From Haematobia irritans (Eukaryota > Arthropoda > Insecta > Diptera > Muscidae), in assembly GCF_050003625.1 (NCBI RefSeq), contig NC_134398.1, forward strand, positions 197,973,700-198,037,699: 64,000 nt of DNA. Reading direction: 5' to 3'. This document shows positions 12,401 to 22,851 of the stretch, one piece after another; the first letter of the stretch is position 1, and every line of letters begins with the position of its first letter. The translations under genes were made by a program, and so were the position numbers. The notes beneath the pieces are model-generated. The model was not told the origin of the DNA. It saw only the letters and a program-made list of their open reading frames with translations, and ran no database searches.

Positions 12401-13448
12401 TTACATATGGGCACTTCTAGTCTTAACCACTGAACCTTCTCTATTATTTACTTTTGTGGAACCAACCAGATTGCTCCAAAAACAGTAACAAACTGCAAAG
12501 TTAACGCTTTCCAGGTCAGCCAGTAATCTAAAGCTATATGCTCCTAAAATTCGCTTACGCCTTACACAAAAAGCAAGACACTCACACAAGAGGTGTTTAA
12601 TTGATTCCTTTTCCTCCACATCATGACAGCTTATACAATAGTCATTATACTTTGCACCTATAGTTTTTGCAAATTCGCCTATCAGGCAGCGACCCGTTAT
12701 AGCAGATATCAGGAGTGCTATCTGACGCCTTGAGAACACTAGCATATTTAGTGTGCGGTTTAAGTTTAAATGGGGCCATATTTGCTTGGTGTCGTTACAA
12801 CCCTTGCAATTTTCCCATCGAATATTGGCCATCATAACAGCCTTCTCACGCAGTAAGAGCTTGCAGGTGGCCAGAGGCATACCAACAGATTCTAGTTCCC
12901 CTGGAATATGTAAGGTAGTTCCTAGCCTTGCTAACACATCTGCTTCGCAATTCCCCGGTATGTTCCTATGGCCAGGCACCCATATTAGGTGAATATTGTA
13001 CTGCTCAGCCATCTCGTTGAGAGATTTGCGGCAGTCTACGGCCGTTTTCGAGTTAAGGAACACAGAGTCCAAGGATTTTATTGCAGGTTGATTGTCTGAG
13101 TATATATTAATGCCAAATTTTTGTTGGAACATTACTTCTCAGCCAATTTACCACCTCTCTTTTTGCCAATATTTCAGCCTGAAAAACACTACAGTGATTA
13201 GGTAATCTTTTCGCTATTCGAATTTCCAGATCTTTAGAATATACTCCGAAGCCCACTTGTCCATTCAATTTGGAGCCATCAGTATAGAAATCTATATATC
13301 TTTTATTCCCCGGGGTCTGTGTACACCACGCCTCACTGTTGGGAATTATAGTTTCAAACTTTTTGTCGAAAAGTGGTTTTGCCAGGGTGTAATCCACTAC
13401 GTTAGGCACATCTGGCATTACTTTGATGACCGAACTATGACCGTACAT
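12401..13448 (-). pseudogene. LINE RNase H domain and Cys-rich C-terminus, frameshifted
   Basis: RNase H degrades the RNA of the RNA-DNA hybrid during retrotransposition. The four acidic residues of the active site can be read in order: YTDGSKLN (13107-13448 frame), SVFQAEIL, then after a one-base frameshift near 13125, IYSDNQPAIKS and GNCEADVLARLG. The following 140 residues end in a Cys/His cluster, CISCHDVEEKESIKHLLCEC, typical of the tail of RT-RNase H LINEs. A stop codon at 13449-13451 separates this domain from the RT thumb in the same frame. The domain outlived the RT as sequence but cannot be made as one protein. Confidence 0.9.
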
Positions 13449-14329
13449 TTATCTACGCTGAACTTTATCTATACAAGTCGGTTTCTGAAGTGCCGGCCAC
13501 CAGACTACAACACCATATAGCATTATAGGTCTAACTACTGCCGTGTATAGCCAATGCACAATTTTTGGTCTTAGTCCCCACTTTTTCCCTATTGCCTTTT
13601 TGCACGAGTACAAAGCTACCGTGGCTTTTCTCGCCCTCTCTTCAATATTAAGCCTAAAATTCAGCTTCCTGTCCAAAATAACGCCAAGGTATTTTGCACA
13701 CTCACCAAAGGGAATTTCAGCACCCCCTAAGGAAATGGGCCTAACCGTGGGAGTTTTGCGATCTTTGCAGTACATGACTAGTTCTGTCTTTGCTGGATTT
13801 ACACCAAGACCATTATCTTTCGCCCATTTCTCAGTCATCCGGAGAGCTCTCTGTATAATATCTCTGATTGTGGATGGGAATTTTCCCCTGACTGCTAGCG
13901 TATGCCTCCACTTTTATCCTTTCTTTTTCTAGGGAAACCAGAAGGTTGTTTATAGCAACATTCCAAAGAAGAGGTGATAGAACTCCTCCTTGGGGAGTGC
14001 CTCTGTTCACATACCTTTGTATGTTTGCTTGCCCTAGTGTGGCTGAAATACGTCTCTTTATTAGAAGTTCGTCTATCAGCCTAAGTATACCTGGATCAAC
14101 ATTCAGAGTTGTTAGTCCATTTAATATCGAGCTCGGATGGACATTATTGAACGCCCCTTCGATGTCTAGAAACGCCACGATTGTGTATTCTTTGACAGAT
14201 AGTGAGCTTTCAATAAAGCTGACTAGTTCATGCAATGCGGTCTCAGTAGACCTGCCCTTCGAGTATGCATGCTGTCGTTTCGAGAGCAAACTTGAATCCA
14301 CGCTAATTCTAAGATACATGTCTATCATC
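13449..14329 (-). pseudogene. LINE reverse transcriptase fragment, inactivated
   Basis: Reading leftward from 14329, the frame shows QHAYSKGRSTETAL, then FLDIEGAFNNV (the first catalytic-aspartate motif of the RT palm) and GTPQGGVLSPLLWN (the substrate-positioning PQG block). It then reaches KVEAYA, where a YADD-type box is expected, but the two aspartates are gone: a small deletion near 13905-13915 joins AYA to a sequence whose other frame continues as VRGKFPSTIRDIIQRAL. The next frame, 13449-13838, carries GLGVNPAKTELVMY, FGECAKYLGVILDRKL and KIVHWLYTAVVRPIMLYG, the usual RT thumb region, and stops after DKVQRR. The first residues of the ORF that begins at 14424 belong to family A, not to the LINE. 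Confidence 0.9.
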
Positions 14330-14861
14330 ATCATATATAGCCCCCATATAAACCGATCCCGAGATTTGGTTTTGGAGCCTCTTGGAGGAGCAAATTTTAT
14401 CCGAGTCAGTTGAAATTTGGACATTGTGCTAGTATATGGCCGTTAACAACCATGCCTAACTTGGTCCATATCGGTCTATAGTTATATATATCCCTCAGAT
14501 AAATCCATCCCCAATCACAGAAAAATTTGTCCATATGAAGTTCATAATTGTATATAGCCCCCATATAAGTGACCACCATATTTCAATTCTAGCTCTTTAC
14601 GTACCGTGAAAAAAGTCCATACCGATAATTATTTGTAGACTTACCTATACATAACTTTTGTCTAATATATACCACAATTTAGAAAACGATGTTAACAAGT
14701 TGGATGACATTCATTCGTAGAAGTTTCTACGCAATCCATAGTGGAGGGTACATATGATTCGGCCTGGCCGAACTTACGGCCGTATATACTTGTTTTGTTC
14801 TCTAATCCTGACACACACATTTTCAACGAAACTTCTCCGTCCTTACGTTAAGTTTGGTATA

Positions 14862-15180
14862 ATTGCCGCCCAATATTTCAAGCTCAATTTGACTACTCAG
14901 TCCATGCTGATACCACAGTGGTGAACTGCTCTCTAGTCACTAAGTGCTGCCCGATTCCATGTTTGGCTCAACGACAAGGGAAATCCTTTTTATAGTCGAG
15001 TACGAACAGCGTTTGATATTACCTCGAAAAAACACTAAAAGAAGCACTTTGTAACACTCAGAAATATCAACAGCATTCCTGAGAGGGGATAATTCATGGC
15101 TGAATTTTTTTTGGTTTTTGGTTGACCCTTTGTTTCAAGACGGGCATGTTAACCACCTCAAGGTCGGAAGCCACCGTCTC
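14862..15180 (-). mobile_element. Diverged tRNA-derived SINE, minus strand
   Basis: Read on the minus strand: a worn tRNA-like head (GGCTTCCGACC, GGTGGTTAACATGCCCGTC), then body landmarks shared with the better copies (AGGAATGCTG, TATTTCTGAGTGT, CTGTTCGTACTCGACTATAA, AAAGGATTTCCCTTGTC, GGAATCGGGCAGCACT) and the tail TGTGGTATCAGCATGGACTG. It lies just outside the family A head that ends near 14795. Divergence suggests one of the oldest SINE copies here. Confidence 0.75.
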
Positions 15181-16417
15181 TGACAAATTTCCAAAAAATG
15201 TTTATGGGTGTTTTATTATGTATGTCATTGATTATGGCTGAAATTAGGGAATTTTTCATTGAGATGAAATCAATAAAGGTATGCTATCATTGATGTGCAA
15301 ATTATGTCATCGACCCTTCAAATCGTTTTAGTTGCATTGGAAATATAAAATATTTGCTGGGTATTTTGAGGCTTTCAATAAACTTACAGTTGAACTTCTC
15401 CATAAGAAGCCTATCCTGAGCCCCCACATATACACACACAGTCTCTCTCATGTACAGCCAAACAAACAAATAAACATACTTCAATATACGAGTAACTTGT
15501 ACTTTGTATGAAAGTATAGCTGCTCTGTAAACATTCATCGGGTTCAAGTCTCTCCAGAGAGTGAATGAGATACAAACGTATAAGAATTTCCATGTGATTG
15601 TGTGTGAGTTAAGTATGGGATGCAATCATTATTCTCTGTACAGCATGGAGTATAATGGTTGTGGTATACCAGGGTGTTTCCATAGTGTGTTCGTCTATTT
15701 ATGTGTATGTTACCCACACACAAGAGTAGATGGGGATTGTGCATTTGTCTGTGTGTGTGTGTGTTCGTGTTGGTATTAACCATAAGTGCATTAGTACAAT
15801 AAATTGCAATTAGCAGATGTTTACGCTTTAAATACCAAAGCGTTGTGCAAACAATTAACCAAATAAGCTGAGAAAAATTAAACTAATTTGCCAAAGAGAG
15901 AACGAGTAAATCAAGAACATATGCAAGTGAACCCATTCGACATCAAGGGTTATATCTTCAATTGGTCACTTGTTATTAATCTTAATAACATAACATTAGT
16001 CTTTGATATGGATAAAAGTATATTTGCCTATTAGCCAGATAATTGAGTTTTAGCTTGCATTTGTATTTAGCTATTGTTTAATGAGTAAAATATTAATTAA
16101 ACTATGTTTCTAATGAAAATACCATTGTGAGCTTTATTGACTATTTGTTTACATTTAAAAATAATACTGAAATGTTTATTTTGTAATATTGTCGAAATTA
16201 CATAGTCTGTTCTCGTAAATCCTACAAAAACACAATCGAAAGAATCACAGTCACTCAAATTCGAATTAATTTTAGGTTTTTTCTATTTTTGAGAGTTCGT
16301 TTTGCTTTTATGACTACACAAGTATTTTCAAAAGTGAGTATTTTTAAATTTTTGGAAAACGTTTCGCCTTTGTTGTTGACACATTCTCGAAACCTAACTG
16401 ATAGCGATATATGGACC
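15181..16417. other. Non-coding stretch
   Basis: No gene recognised. Contains a short GT microsatellite at 15748-15763. Open frames at 15302-15783 overlap each other on both strands, have no domain features and no consistent codon pattern. The remainder is AT-rich and low-copy within the window. Confidence 0.45.
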
Positions 16418-16620
16418 CAGCAAAAAAATTTGGAAGTTGTTCCACAAACATTTTTGAAAGCGCATCACGGAATCCCCCATCAAGTTTTTTGGACTTCTGA
16501 TGCAGTCCTTTTGGACATGTTCACAAAAATTTCTTTTAAAGCGCAGCCCGGGATTCCCTATCGATTTTTTCACTTGCGATGCGGAAGTAGGTCCTTTTAT
16601 GTGAAAATTTAAGTTTTTGA
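16418..16620. repeat. Fragment related to the ends of TIR family D
   Basis: ACCCAGCAAAAAAATTTGG followed by AAGTTGTTCC matches the complement of the right end of element D1 (ACCCAGCAAAAAAAAATTGG, AAGTTCTTCC, with AACAACTTT nearby). It then diverges into two similar internal stretches with CGGAATCCCCCATC and CGGGATTCCCTATC about 100 bp apart. The opposite TIR is not visible, so this is a broken or distinct member. Confidence 0.5.
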
Positions 16621-16865
16621 CAATGAAATTTCGCAAAAAAGAGTAAATAATCACTAAAAAGAGTAAAAAAAGTATATACGGCCGTAAGTTCGGCCAGGCC
16701 GAATCTTAAGTACCCTCCACCATGGATTGCATAGAAACTTCTACGAAATACTGTCATTAACAATCGAATTACTTGGGTTGTGGTATTTTAAAACTTCTTA
16801 ACATCGTTTTCTAAATTGTGAGTTAGTCCATATGTGGTATATATTAGACAAAAAAGTTATGTATA

Positions 16866-17458
16866 CCCAGCAAAAACTGGGTAGCAGTAGTGATTCCTTC
16901 AGTAATACCGGTAATCAAAAAGTTTCTACTTGCGGTATTACCTGGGATTTAAAAATAATAACTTACATGTGTAGGCAAAAAGTGATTATTTCTATTAATA
17001 CCGGTAATCAAAATCATATCTTGAGGTCCGGGTTCGGCTCTACAGTGGGCACCGTTAATAGTAGCGAAAAGTAGTGCCAAATTACATTTCAGAAAAAAAT
17101 TGCCAATAAAATATACCTTTGTTTTCTAAAGTTGTATAGTACATAATTTATATTACAAAATAACATCATTGAATAGATCCATGCCGTGGAGCGTGGTATA
17201 GTGTGATGACTTACAAAACAAAAGGGGTGAGTTCGCACTTTTTGGGTATCTTTATCGTAAAGATATTACTTTTGGAGAGCTGGTATGCTTGCGAAGAAGT
17301 ACTTATTTTTCGACTGCTGGTATGCTTGCGCGGAAGTACTTTCCTCCAATGTCATGCCCGTGTGAAAGTATTACTACTGATATATGTACGAGGAAGTTGT
17401 TACCAATTTGGCGCAGGCATACTTGTACTCATACCTGGTAATAGGAGTTTTTGCTGGG
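16866..17458 (+). mobile_element. TIR element E1 (593 bp), TA target
   Basis: Ends CCCAGCAAAAACT at left and AGTTTTTGCTGGG at right, flanked by TA on both sides. It is a non-autonomous, MITE-like element: no transposase frame. One frame of about 85 codons, starting MMTYKTKG at 17203, is open in both E1 and E2; another with repeated NTGNQ motifs runs at 16866-17074. Both copies are recent relatives, so open frames may merely reflect little decay. CCCAGCAAAAACTGGG at the left end is itself a small inverted repeat. Confidence 0.9.
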
Positions 17459-18250
17459 TAGGTAAGTCTAAAAATAATTACGAATCGATATGGACTTTTT
17501 GCACGATACGTAGAGAGCCAGAATTGAAATATGGGGTCGCTTATATGGGGGCTATATACATTATGGACTGATATGGGCCACTTTTGGCATAGTTGTTAAT
17601 TATCATATACTACCACCATGTACCATATTCGAACCAGATCGGATGAATTTTGCTTCTCCAAAAGTCACCGGAGGTCAAATCTGAGGATCAGTTTATATGG
17701 GAGCTATATATAATTATGGACTGATAGGAACCAATTTCTGCATGGTTGTTGAATACCATATACTAACATCACGTACCAAATTTCAACTGAATGGGAAGAA
17801 TTTTGCTCTTCCAAGGGGCTCCGGAGGTCTAATCTGGGGATCGGTTTATATGGGGCCTATATATAAATATGAACCGATATCGAACAATTTTTTCATGGGA
17901 GTTTGAGGCCATATATTAACACCACCTACCAAATTTCAACTGAATCAGATGAATTTTGGTCTTCCAAGAGGCTCCGGAGGTCAAATCTGGTGATCGGTTT
18001 ATATGGGGGCTATATATAATTATTAACCGATGTAGACCAATTTTTGCATGGTTGTTAGAGACCATATACTAACACTATGCACCAAACTTCAGCCGTATCG
18101 GATGAAATTTGATTCTCTTAGAGGCTCCGCAAGCCAAATCGGGGGATCGGTATATATGGGGGATATATATAATTATGTACCGATGTCAACTAATTTTTGC
18201 ATGGTTGTTAGAGACCATATTGTAACACCATGTACCAAATTTCAGCCGTA

Positions 18251-18843
18251 CCCAGCAAAAACTCCTATTACCACGTATGAGTACAAGTATGCCTGCGCCA
18301 AATTGGTAACAACTTCCTCGTACATATATCAGTAGTAATACTTTTACACGGGCATGACATTGGAGGAAAGTACTTCCGTGCAAGCATACCAGCAGTCGAA
18401 AAATAAGTACTTCTTCGCAAGCATACCAGCTCTCCAAAAATAATATCTTTACCATAAAGATACCCAAAAAGTGCGAACTCACCCCTGTTGTTTTGTAAGT
18501 CATCACACTATACCACGCCCCACGGCATGGATCTATTCAATCATGTTATTTTGTAATATAAATTATGTACTATACAACTTTAGAAAACAAAGGTATATTT
18601 TATTGGCAATTTTTTCTGAAATGTAATTTGGCACTACTTTTCGCTACTATTAACGGTGCCCAATGTAGAGCCGAACCCGGACCTCAAGAAATGATTTTGA
18701 TTACCGGTATTAATAGAAAGAATCACTTTTTGCCTACACAGGTAAGTTATTATTTTTAAATCCCATGTAATACCGCAAGTAGTACCTTTTTGATTACCGG
18801 TATTACTGAAAGAATCACTAGCGCTTACCCAGTTTTTGCTGGG
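18251..18843 (-). mobile_element. TIR element E2 (593 bp), inverted relative to E1
   Basis: Same length and ends as E1 but opposite orientation: CCCAGCAAAAACTCC at the left, TTTTTGCTGGG at the right, TA on both sides. The uninterrupted target can be read from a neighbouring 153-bp unit (CAGCCGTATCGGATG at 18090), so a TA duplication is directly visible: CAGCCGTA before and TATCGAATG after. E1 and E2 are separated by 792 bp inside one A element. Confidence 0.9.
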
Positions 18844-19079
18844 TATCGAATGAAATTTGCTTCTCTTAGAGGACTCGCAAGCCAAATTTGGGGGTCCGTT
18901 TATATGGGGGCTATACGTAAAACTGGACCGATATGGCCCAGTTGCAGTACCATCCAACCTACATCAATAACAACTACTTGTGCCAAGTTTCAAGTCGGTA
19001 GCTTGTTTCGTTCGGAAGTTAGCGTGATTTCAACAGATGGACGGACGGACGGACGGACATGCCCACGACCCAGAATATA

Positions 19080-19642
19080 CCCAGCAAAAAAAGCGTCGCC
19101 AAAAATGTAATGAAAATGTTCTCGTTGGATCCGGAAGTGGTGCAAAATTGACGCAGAAGCGATGAATTTAACATGGGCTTGTCATAGGACGGAAGTCCTC
19201 CATTTCAATAGCCGTTGCACTAAATTTGCATCACTTAGGTGTGATCCGAATTCAATGTTTTGGATGTAGATTAAGAATTTCTATGATATTTTGTCAAATA
19301 AATATTTTTTTATAATTTTTAATGGATTCTAACACTTGTCGGAAACGTTTGTCCTCAAATATTTTCAAAAATTCACAGTTTTTTTCAGATTGGATTAAGA
19401 ATTTTTTTCGACAAAATTTAAATGATTTGTACCATTTTATGAATTCTTACTCTGTTTTTAACCTATTTGAGACCAAAAAAGTTAACATTACCCATTAAAA
19501 ATATGAAAAAAGCAAGTTATAAAAAATTTAATGAAAAGAACTTCCTGTGTAGTTAAAATAAAGAACATCATTGGGAGTACATCTTCTGGAAGTGCTTTTA
19601 AAGTTGTTCCTCTGGAAGAACTTCCAATTTTTTTTTGCTGGG
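19080..19642 (+). mobile_element. TIR element D1 (563 bp), TA target
   Basis: Ends CCCAGCAAAAAAAGCG and TTTTTTTTTGCTGGG. Inserted in the tail block of the A element, between AGAATA and TATACTTTATGG; intact A copies read AGAATATATATACTTTATG. The interior has no open frame of note. It shares the first nine TIR bases with family E but the interiors are unrelated, suggesting both are moved by one transposase. A second copy is at 34866-35440. Confidence 0.9.
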
Positions 19643-19739
19643 TATATACTTTATGGGGTCTTAGAGCAATATTTCGATGTGTTACAAACGGAATGACAAA
19701 GTTAATATAACCCCCATCCTATGGTGGAGGGTATAAAAA

Positions 19740-20720
19740 GTCGCTGGGGCCCAGATCTGGAGAATACGGTGGGTGGGGAAGCAATTCGAAGCCCAATTCA
19801 TGCATTTTTACCATCGTTCTCAATGACTTGTGGCACGGTGCGCTGTCTTGGTGGAACAACACTTTTTTCTTCACTATGGGCTCGTTTTGTCGCTATTTCG
19901 ACCTTCAAACGCTCCAATAACGCCATATAATAAATAGTCGCTGTTGATGGTTTTTCCCTTCTCACGATAATCGATAAAATTATTCCATGCGCATCCCAAA
20001 AAAAAGCAGAGGCCATTACTTTGCCAGCAGACTTTTGAGTCTTTCCACGCTTCGGAGACGGTTCACCGATCGATTGGACTCAGGAGTGTAGTGATGGAGC
20101 CATGTGTCATCCATTGTCACATATCGATGGAAAAACTCGGGTGTATTACGAGTTAACAGCTGCAAACACCGCTCAGAATCATCAACACGTTGTTGTTTTT
20201 GGTCAAATATGAGCTCGCGCGTGACCCATTTTGCACAAAGCTTCCGCATATCCAAATATTTATGAATGATATGACCAACACGTTTCTTTGATATCTTTAA
20301 GGCCTCTGCTATCTCGATCAACTTCATTTTACGGTCATTCAAAATCATTTTGTGGATTTTTTGATGTTTTCGTCGGTAACCACCTCTTTCGGGCGTCCAC
20401 TGCGTTCACCGTCCTCCGTGCTCATTTCACCACGCTTGAATTTTGCGTATCAATCAGTTATTGTTGATTTCCCTGGGGCAGAGACCGGAAACTCATTATC
20501 AAGCCAAGTTTTTCCTTTCACCGTATTTTTTTCCCTTCAGAAAACAGTATTTTATCAAAACACGAAATTCCTTTTTTTTTCATTTTTTTCACATTAGCAA
20601 AAGTTGCTTCACAAAAGACGCTCTATCTCACAAACTAATTGACTTACAGACGTCAAATTATGCATTTAATACTAGCGACGCCATCTATGTGTCAGACCGG
20701 AGACTTATCAGCCAACCTGT
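19740..20720 (-). pseudogene. Mariner (irritans subfamily) transposase, truncated and frameshifted
   Basis: A DD34D transposase relic on the minus strand. The 5' TIR is intact at 20694-20720 (complement of ACAGGTTGGCTGATAAGTCT-like ends) with TA beyond it. The start codon reads at 20583. The N-terminal region is worn; from 20348 the helix-turn-helix region (DRKMKLIEIAEALKISKKRV), WVxREL linker and the first catalytic aspartate (VTMDDTWLHHY) are clear. About 23 bases are lost after HHYTPESNR, shifting the frame into 19798-20016 (FFWDAHG, YYMALLERLK). A further shift follows, and the copy stops inside the LAPSDFF motif at the border with family A, losing about 65 C-terminal residues and the 3' TIR. 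Not functional. Confidence 0.92.
20694..20720 (-). repeat. Mariner 5' terminal inverted repeat
   Basis: On the minus strand it starts ACAGGTTGGCTGATAAGTC, the same 18-base start as the TIR at 63601. It is followed on the plus strand by TA (20721-20722), the expected target dinucleotide. Confidence 0.9.
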
Positions 20721-20722
20721 TA

Positions 20723-21018
20723 CAACAGACAGATAGACGGATGGACAGACAGACTGACGGACAAACTGTCATGGTTATAGTCTTAGAATTTCTCATTTAT
20801 CAAGAACATAGACAGAGATATGGATATGGATACTTCGAAGACTAGCCTGAATTTGGAAATTTAAATTCTGGTGAACTAATTTTTTAAGAAAGACCATGCA
20901 GCTTATATTAATAACGATTTTCGATACTTACATGTCTCTTTACAAATCTGTTTATTTATCGATCACAGATTGGTGTCTGCTTTAAAACTTTAGTAAAAAT
21001 CAAGAAAAAGCAGTAATA
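20723..21018 (+). other. Spacer with a DINE-like tail remnant
   Basis: AGACGGATGGACAGACAGAC at about 20734 followed by GGACAAACTGTCATGGTTATAG resembles the microsatellite and CATGGCTATATCGAC block of family A/B tails. The rest up to the next A head is unassigned. Confidence 0.4.
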
Positions 21019-22851
21019 ACAAGTATATACGGCCGTAAGTTCGGCCAGGCCGAAGCTTATGTACCCTCCATCATGGATTGCGTAGAAACTTCATCTAAAC
21101 ACTGCCATCCACAATCGAATTACTTAAGATGCGGTAACGCTTGCCGATGGCAAGGTATCTTAAAACCTCCTAACACCATCTTCTAAATTGTATGTAAGTC
21201 CATACGTGGTATATATTAAATCAAAAAAGATCGATCCAATACGTATATAATTCAGTTTGACAAAGAAGACATAAAATTTTGACAAAATTTTCTACAGAAA
21301 TAGAATTTTAACAAAATTTTCTATAGAAATAAAATTTTCACAAAATTTTCTATAGAAATAAAAATTTTGACAAAATTTTCTATAGAAAGAAAATTTTGAC
21401 AAAAATTTCTACAGAAATAAAATTTTAACAAAATTTTCTATAGAAATAAACTTTTGACAAAATTTTCTATAGAAACAAAATCTTGGTAGATTATTTTTGG
21501 CTCGAGTGGCAACCATGATTATGAACCGAATAAAATTTTAACAAAATTTTCTTTAGAAATAAAATTTTGACAAAATTTTCTATAGAAATAAAATTTTGGT
21601 AGATTATTTTTGGTTCTAGTGGCAACCATGATTATGAACCGATATAGACCAATTTTTGTGTGATTGGACCAATTTTGGTATGGTTGTTAGCGACCATATA
21701 CTAACACCACGTTCCTAATTTGAACCGGATCGGATGAATTTTGCTCCTCCAAGAGGCTCCGGAGGTCAAATCTGGAGAATGTTTTATATGGGGGCTATAT
21801 ATAATTATGGACCGATATGGACCAATTCTGGCACGGTTGTTAAAGATCATATACTAACACCATGTTCCAAATTACAACCGGATTGGATGAAATTTGCTTC
21901 TCTTGGAGACTTCGCAAGCCAAATCTGGGGATCGGTTTATATGGGGGCTATATATAATTATGAACCGATGTGGACCAATTTTTGCATGCTTGTTAGATAC
22001 CATATACCAATACCATGTACCAAATTTCAGCCGGATCGGATGCAATTTTCTCCTCTATGAGGCTTCGCAAGCCAAATCTGGAGATCGGTTTATATGGGGT
22101 CTATATATAATTATGGACCGATATCGACCCATTTTTGCATGTTTGTTAGAGACCATATACCAACATCATGTAGCAAATTTCAGCCGGATCGGATGAAATT
22201 TGCTTCTCTTTTAGGCTCCGCAAGCCAAATCTGGGGATCGGTTTATATGGGGGCTATATATAATTATGGACCGATGTGAACCAATTTTTGCATGGTTTTT
22301 AGAGACCATATACCAACACCATGTACCAAATTTCAGCCGGATCGGATGAAATTTGCTTCTCTTTTAGGCTCCGCAACCCAAATCTGGAGATCGGTTTATA
22401 TGGGGGCAATATATAATTATGGACCGATGTGGACCAATTTTTGCATGGTTGTTAGAGACCATATACCAACACCATATACCAAATTTCAGCCGGATCGGAT
22501 GAAATATGCTTCTGTTAGAGGCTCCACAAGCCAAATCTGAGGGTCCCTTTATATGGGGGCTATACATAAAATTGGACCGATATGGCCCATTTTCAATACC
22601 GTCCGACCTGCATCGATAACAACTACTTGTGCCAAGTTTCAAGTCGATAGCTTGTTTCGTTCGGAAGTTAGCGTGATTTCAACAGACGGACGGACGGACG
22701 GACGGACTGACGGACATGCTTAGATCGACTCAGAATTTCACCACGACCCAGAATATATATACTTTATGGGGTCTTAGAGCAATATTTCGATGTGTTACAA
22801 ACGGAATGACAAAGTTAATATACCCCCACCCTATGATGGAGGGTATAAAAA
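21019..22851 (+). mobile_element. Near-complete family A copy, reference structure
   Basis: All modules are visible in order. Head: ACAAGTATATACGGCCGTAAG, TACCCTCCATCATGGATTGC. Unique 5' region to 21267. Two 29-bp blocks on the reverse orientation (21268-21480, 21528-21598), each followed by GGTAGATTATTTTTGGCTC or the T variant. Six minisatellite landmarks (TATGGG at 21787, 21940, 22093, 22246, 22399, 22552), every spacing exactly 153. Then GGACGG microsatellite at 22685-22713, CTTAGATCGACTCAGAATTT, TATATACTTTATGGGGTCTT, and the terminal hairpin TACCCCCACCC / GATGGAGGGTATAAAA. Only short unit-derived open frames occur. It has no transposase, so movement in trans is implied. Confidence 0.92.

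Larger units (their letters stand above)
12307..14329 (-). mobile_element. 5'-truncated non-LTR retrotransposon (RT plus RNase H)
   Basis: This minus-strand LINE keeps the C-terminal half of its second ORF: reverse transcriptase palm, RNase H and a Cys-rich C-terminus. It ends at its 3' side with CTGCCACTTTAACTTAACC and CTAACCT. Flanks ATCATACATA (12297-12306) and ATCATATATA (14330-14339) differ at one base and are the likely target-site duplication, inside a family A element. RT followed by RNase H without an LTR points to the I/LOA group common in Diptera; the exact clade is uncertain. It is dead: 5' truncation, a deletion over the RT active site, an in-frame stop and frameshifts. Its last 60 bases match the tail of the SINEs in this window. 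Confidence 0.9.
11573..14795 (-). mobile_element. Family A copy interrupted by a LINE
   Basis: The 5' head is at the right, ending near 14795 (complement of ACAAGTATATACGGCCGTAAG and TACCCTCCACTATGGATTG). The 153-bp units continue at 14330-14580 and, beyond the nested LINE, at 11590-12306. The left end (TTTTTATATCCTCCACAATAGG at 11573) is the outer half of the 3' hairpin fused directly to a minisatellite unit, so the GACGGAC microsatellite and the rest of the tail are deleted. The 29-bp module is also absent. The copy is continuous once the LINE is removed, which shows the LINE came later. Confidence 0.85.
16668..19739 (+). mobile_element. Full-length family A copy containing three nested TIR elements
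   Basis: Starts AAGTATATACGGCCGTAAG with head TACCCTCCACCATGGATTGC and ends CCTATGGTGGAGGGTATAAA. Removing E1 (16866-17458), E2 (18251-18843) and D1 (19080-19642) leaves a continuous A element of about 1.3 kb, with 153-bp units at 17560-18900, the GACGGAC run at 19037-19058 and the tail block ACTTTATGGGGTCTTAGAGC. The 29-bp module is missing. The right edge merges into mariner sequence through a shared AAAAAG, so the junction is exact to within a few bases only. Confidence 0.9.

Noticed and set aside
12753..14413. Plus-strand open frames over the LINE
   Set aside because: They are antisense shadows of the RT and RNase H frames on the minus strand.
16668..20720. A element inserted into the mariner at 19739
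   Set aside because: The missing 3' part of the mariner is not on the left side of the A element (around 16668), so a simple insertion does not fit; the mariner is truncated by another event.
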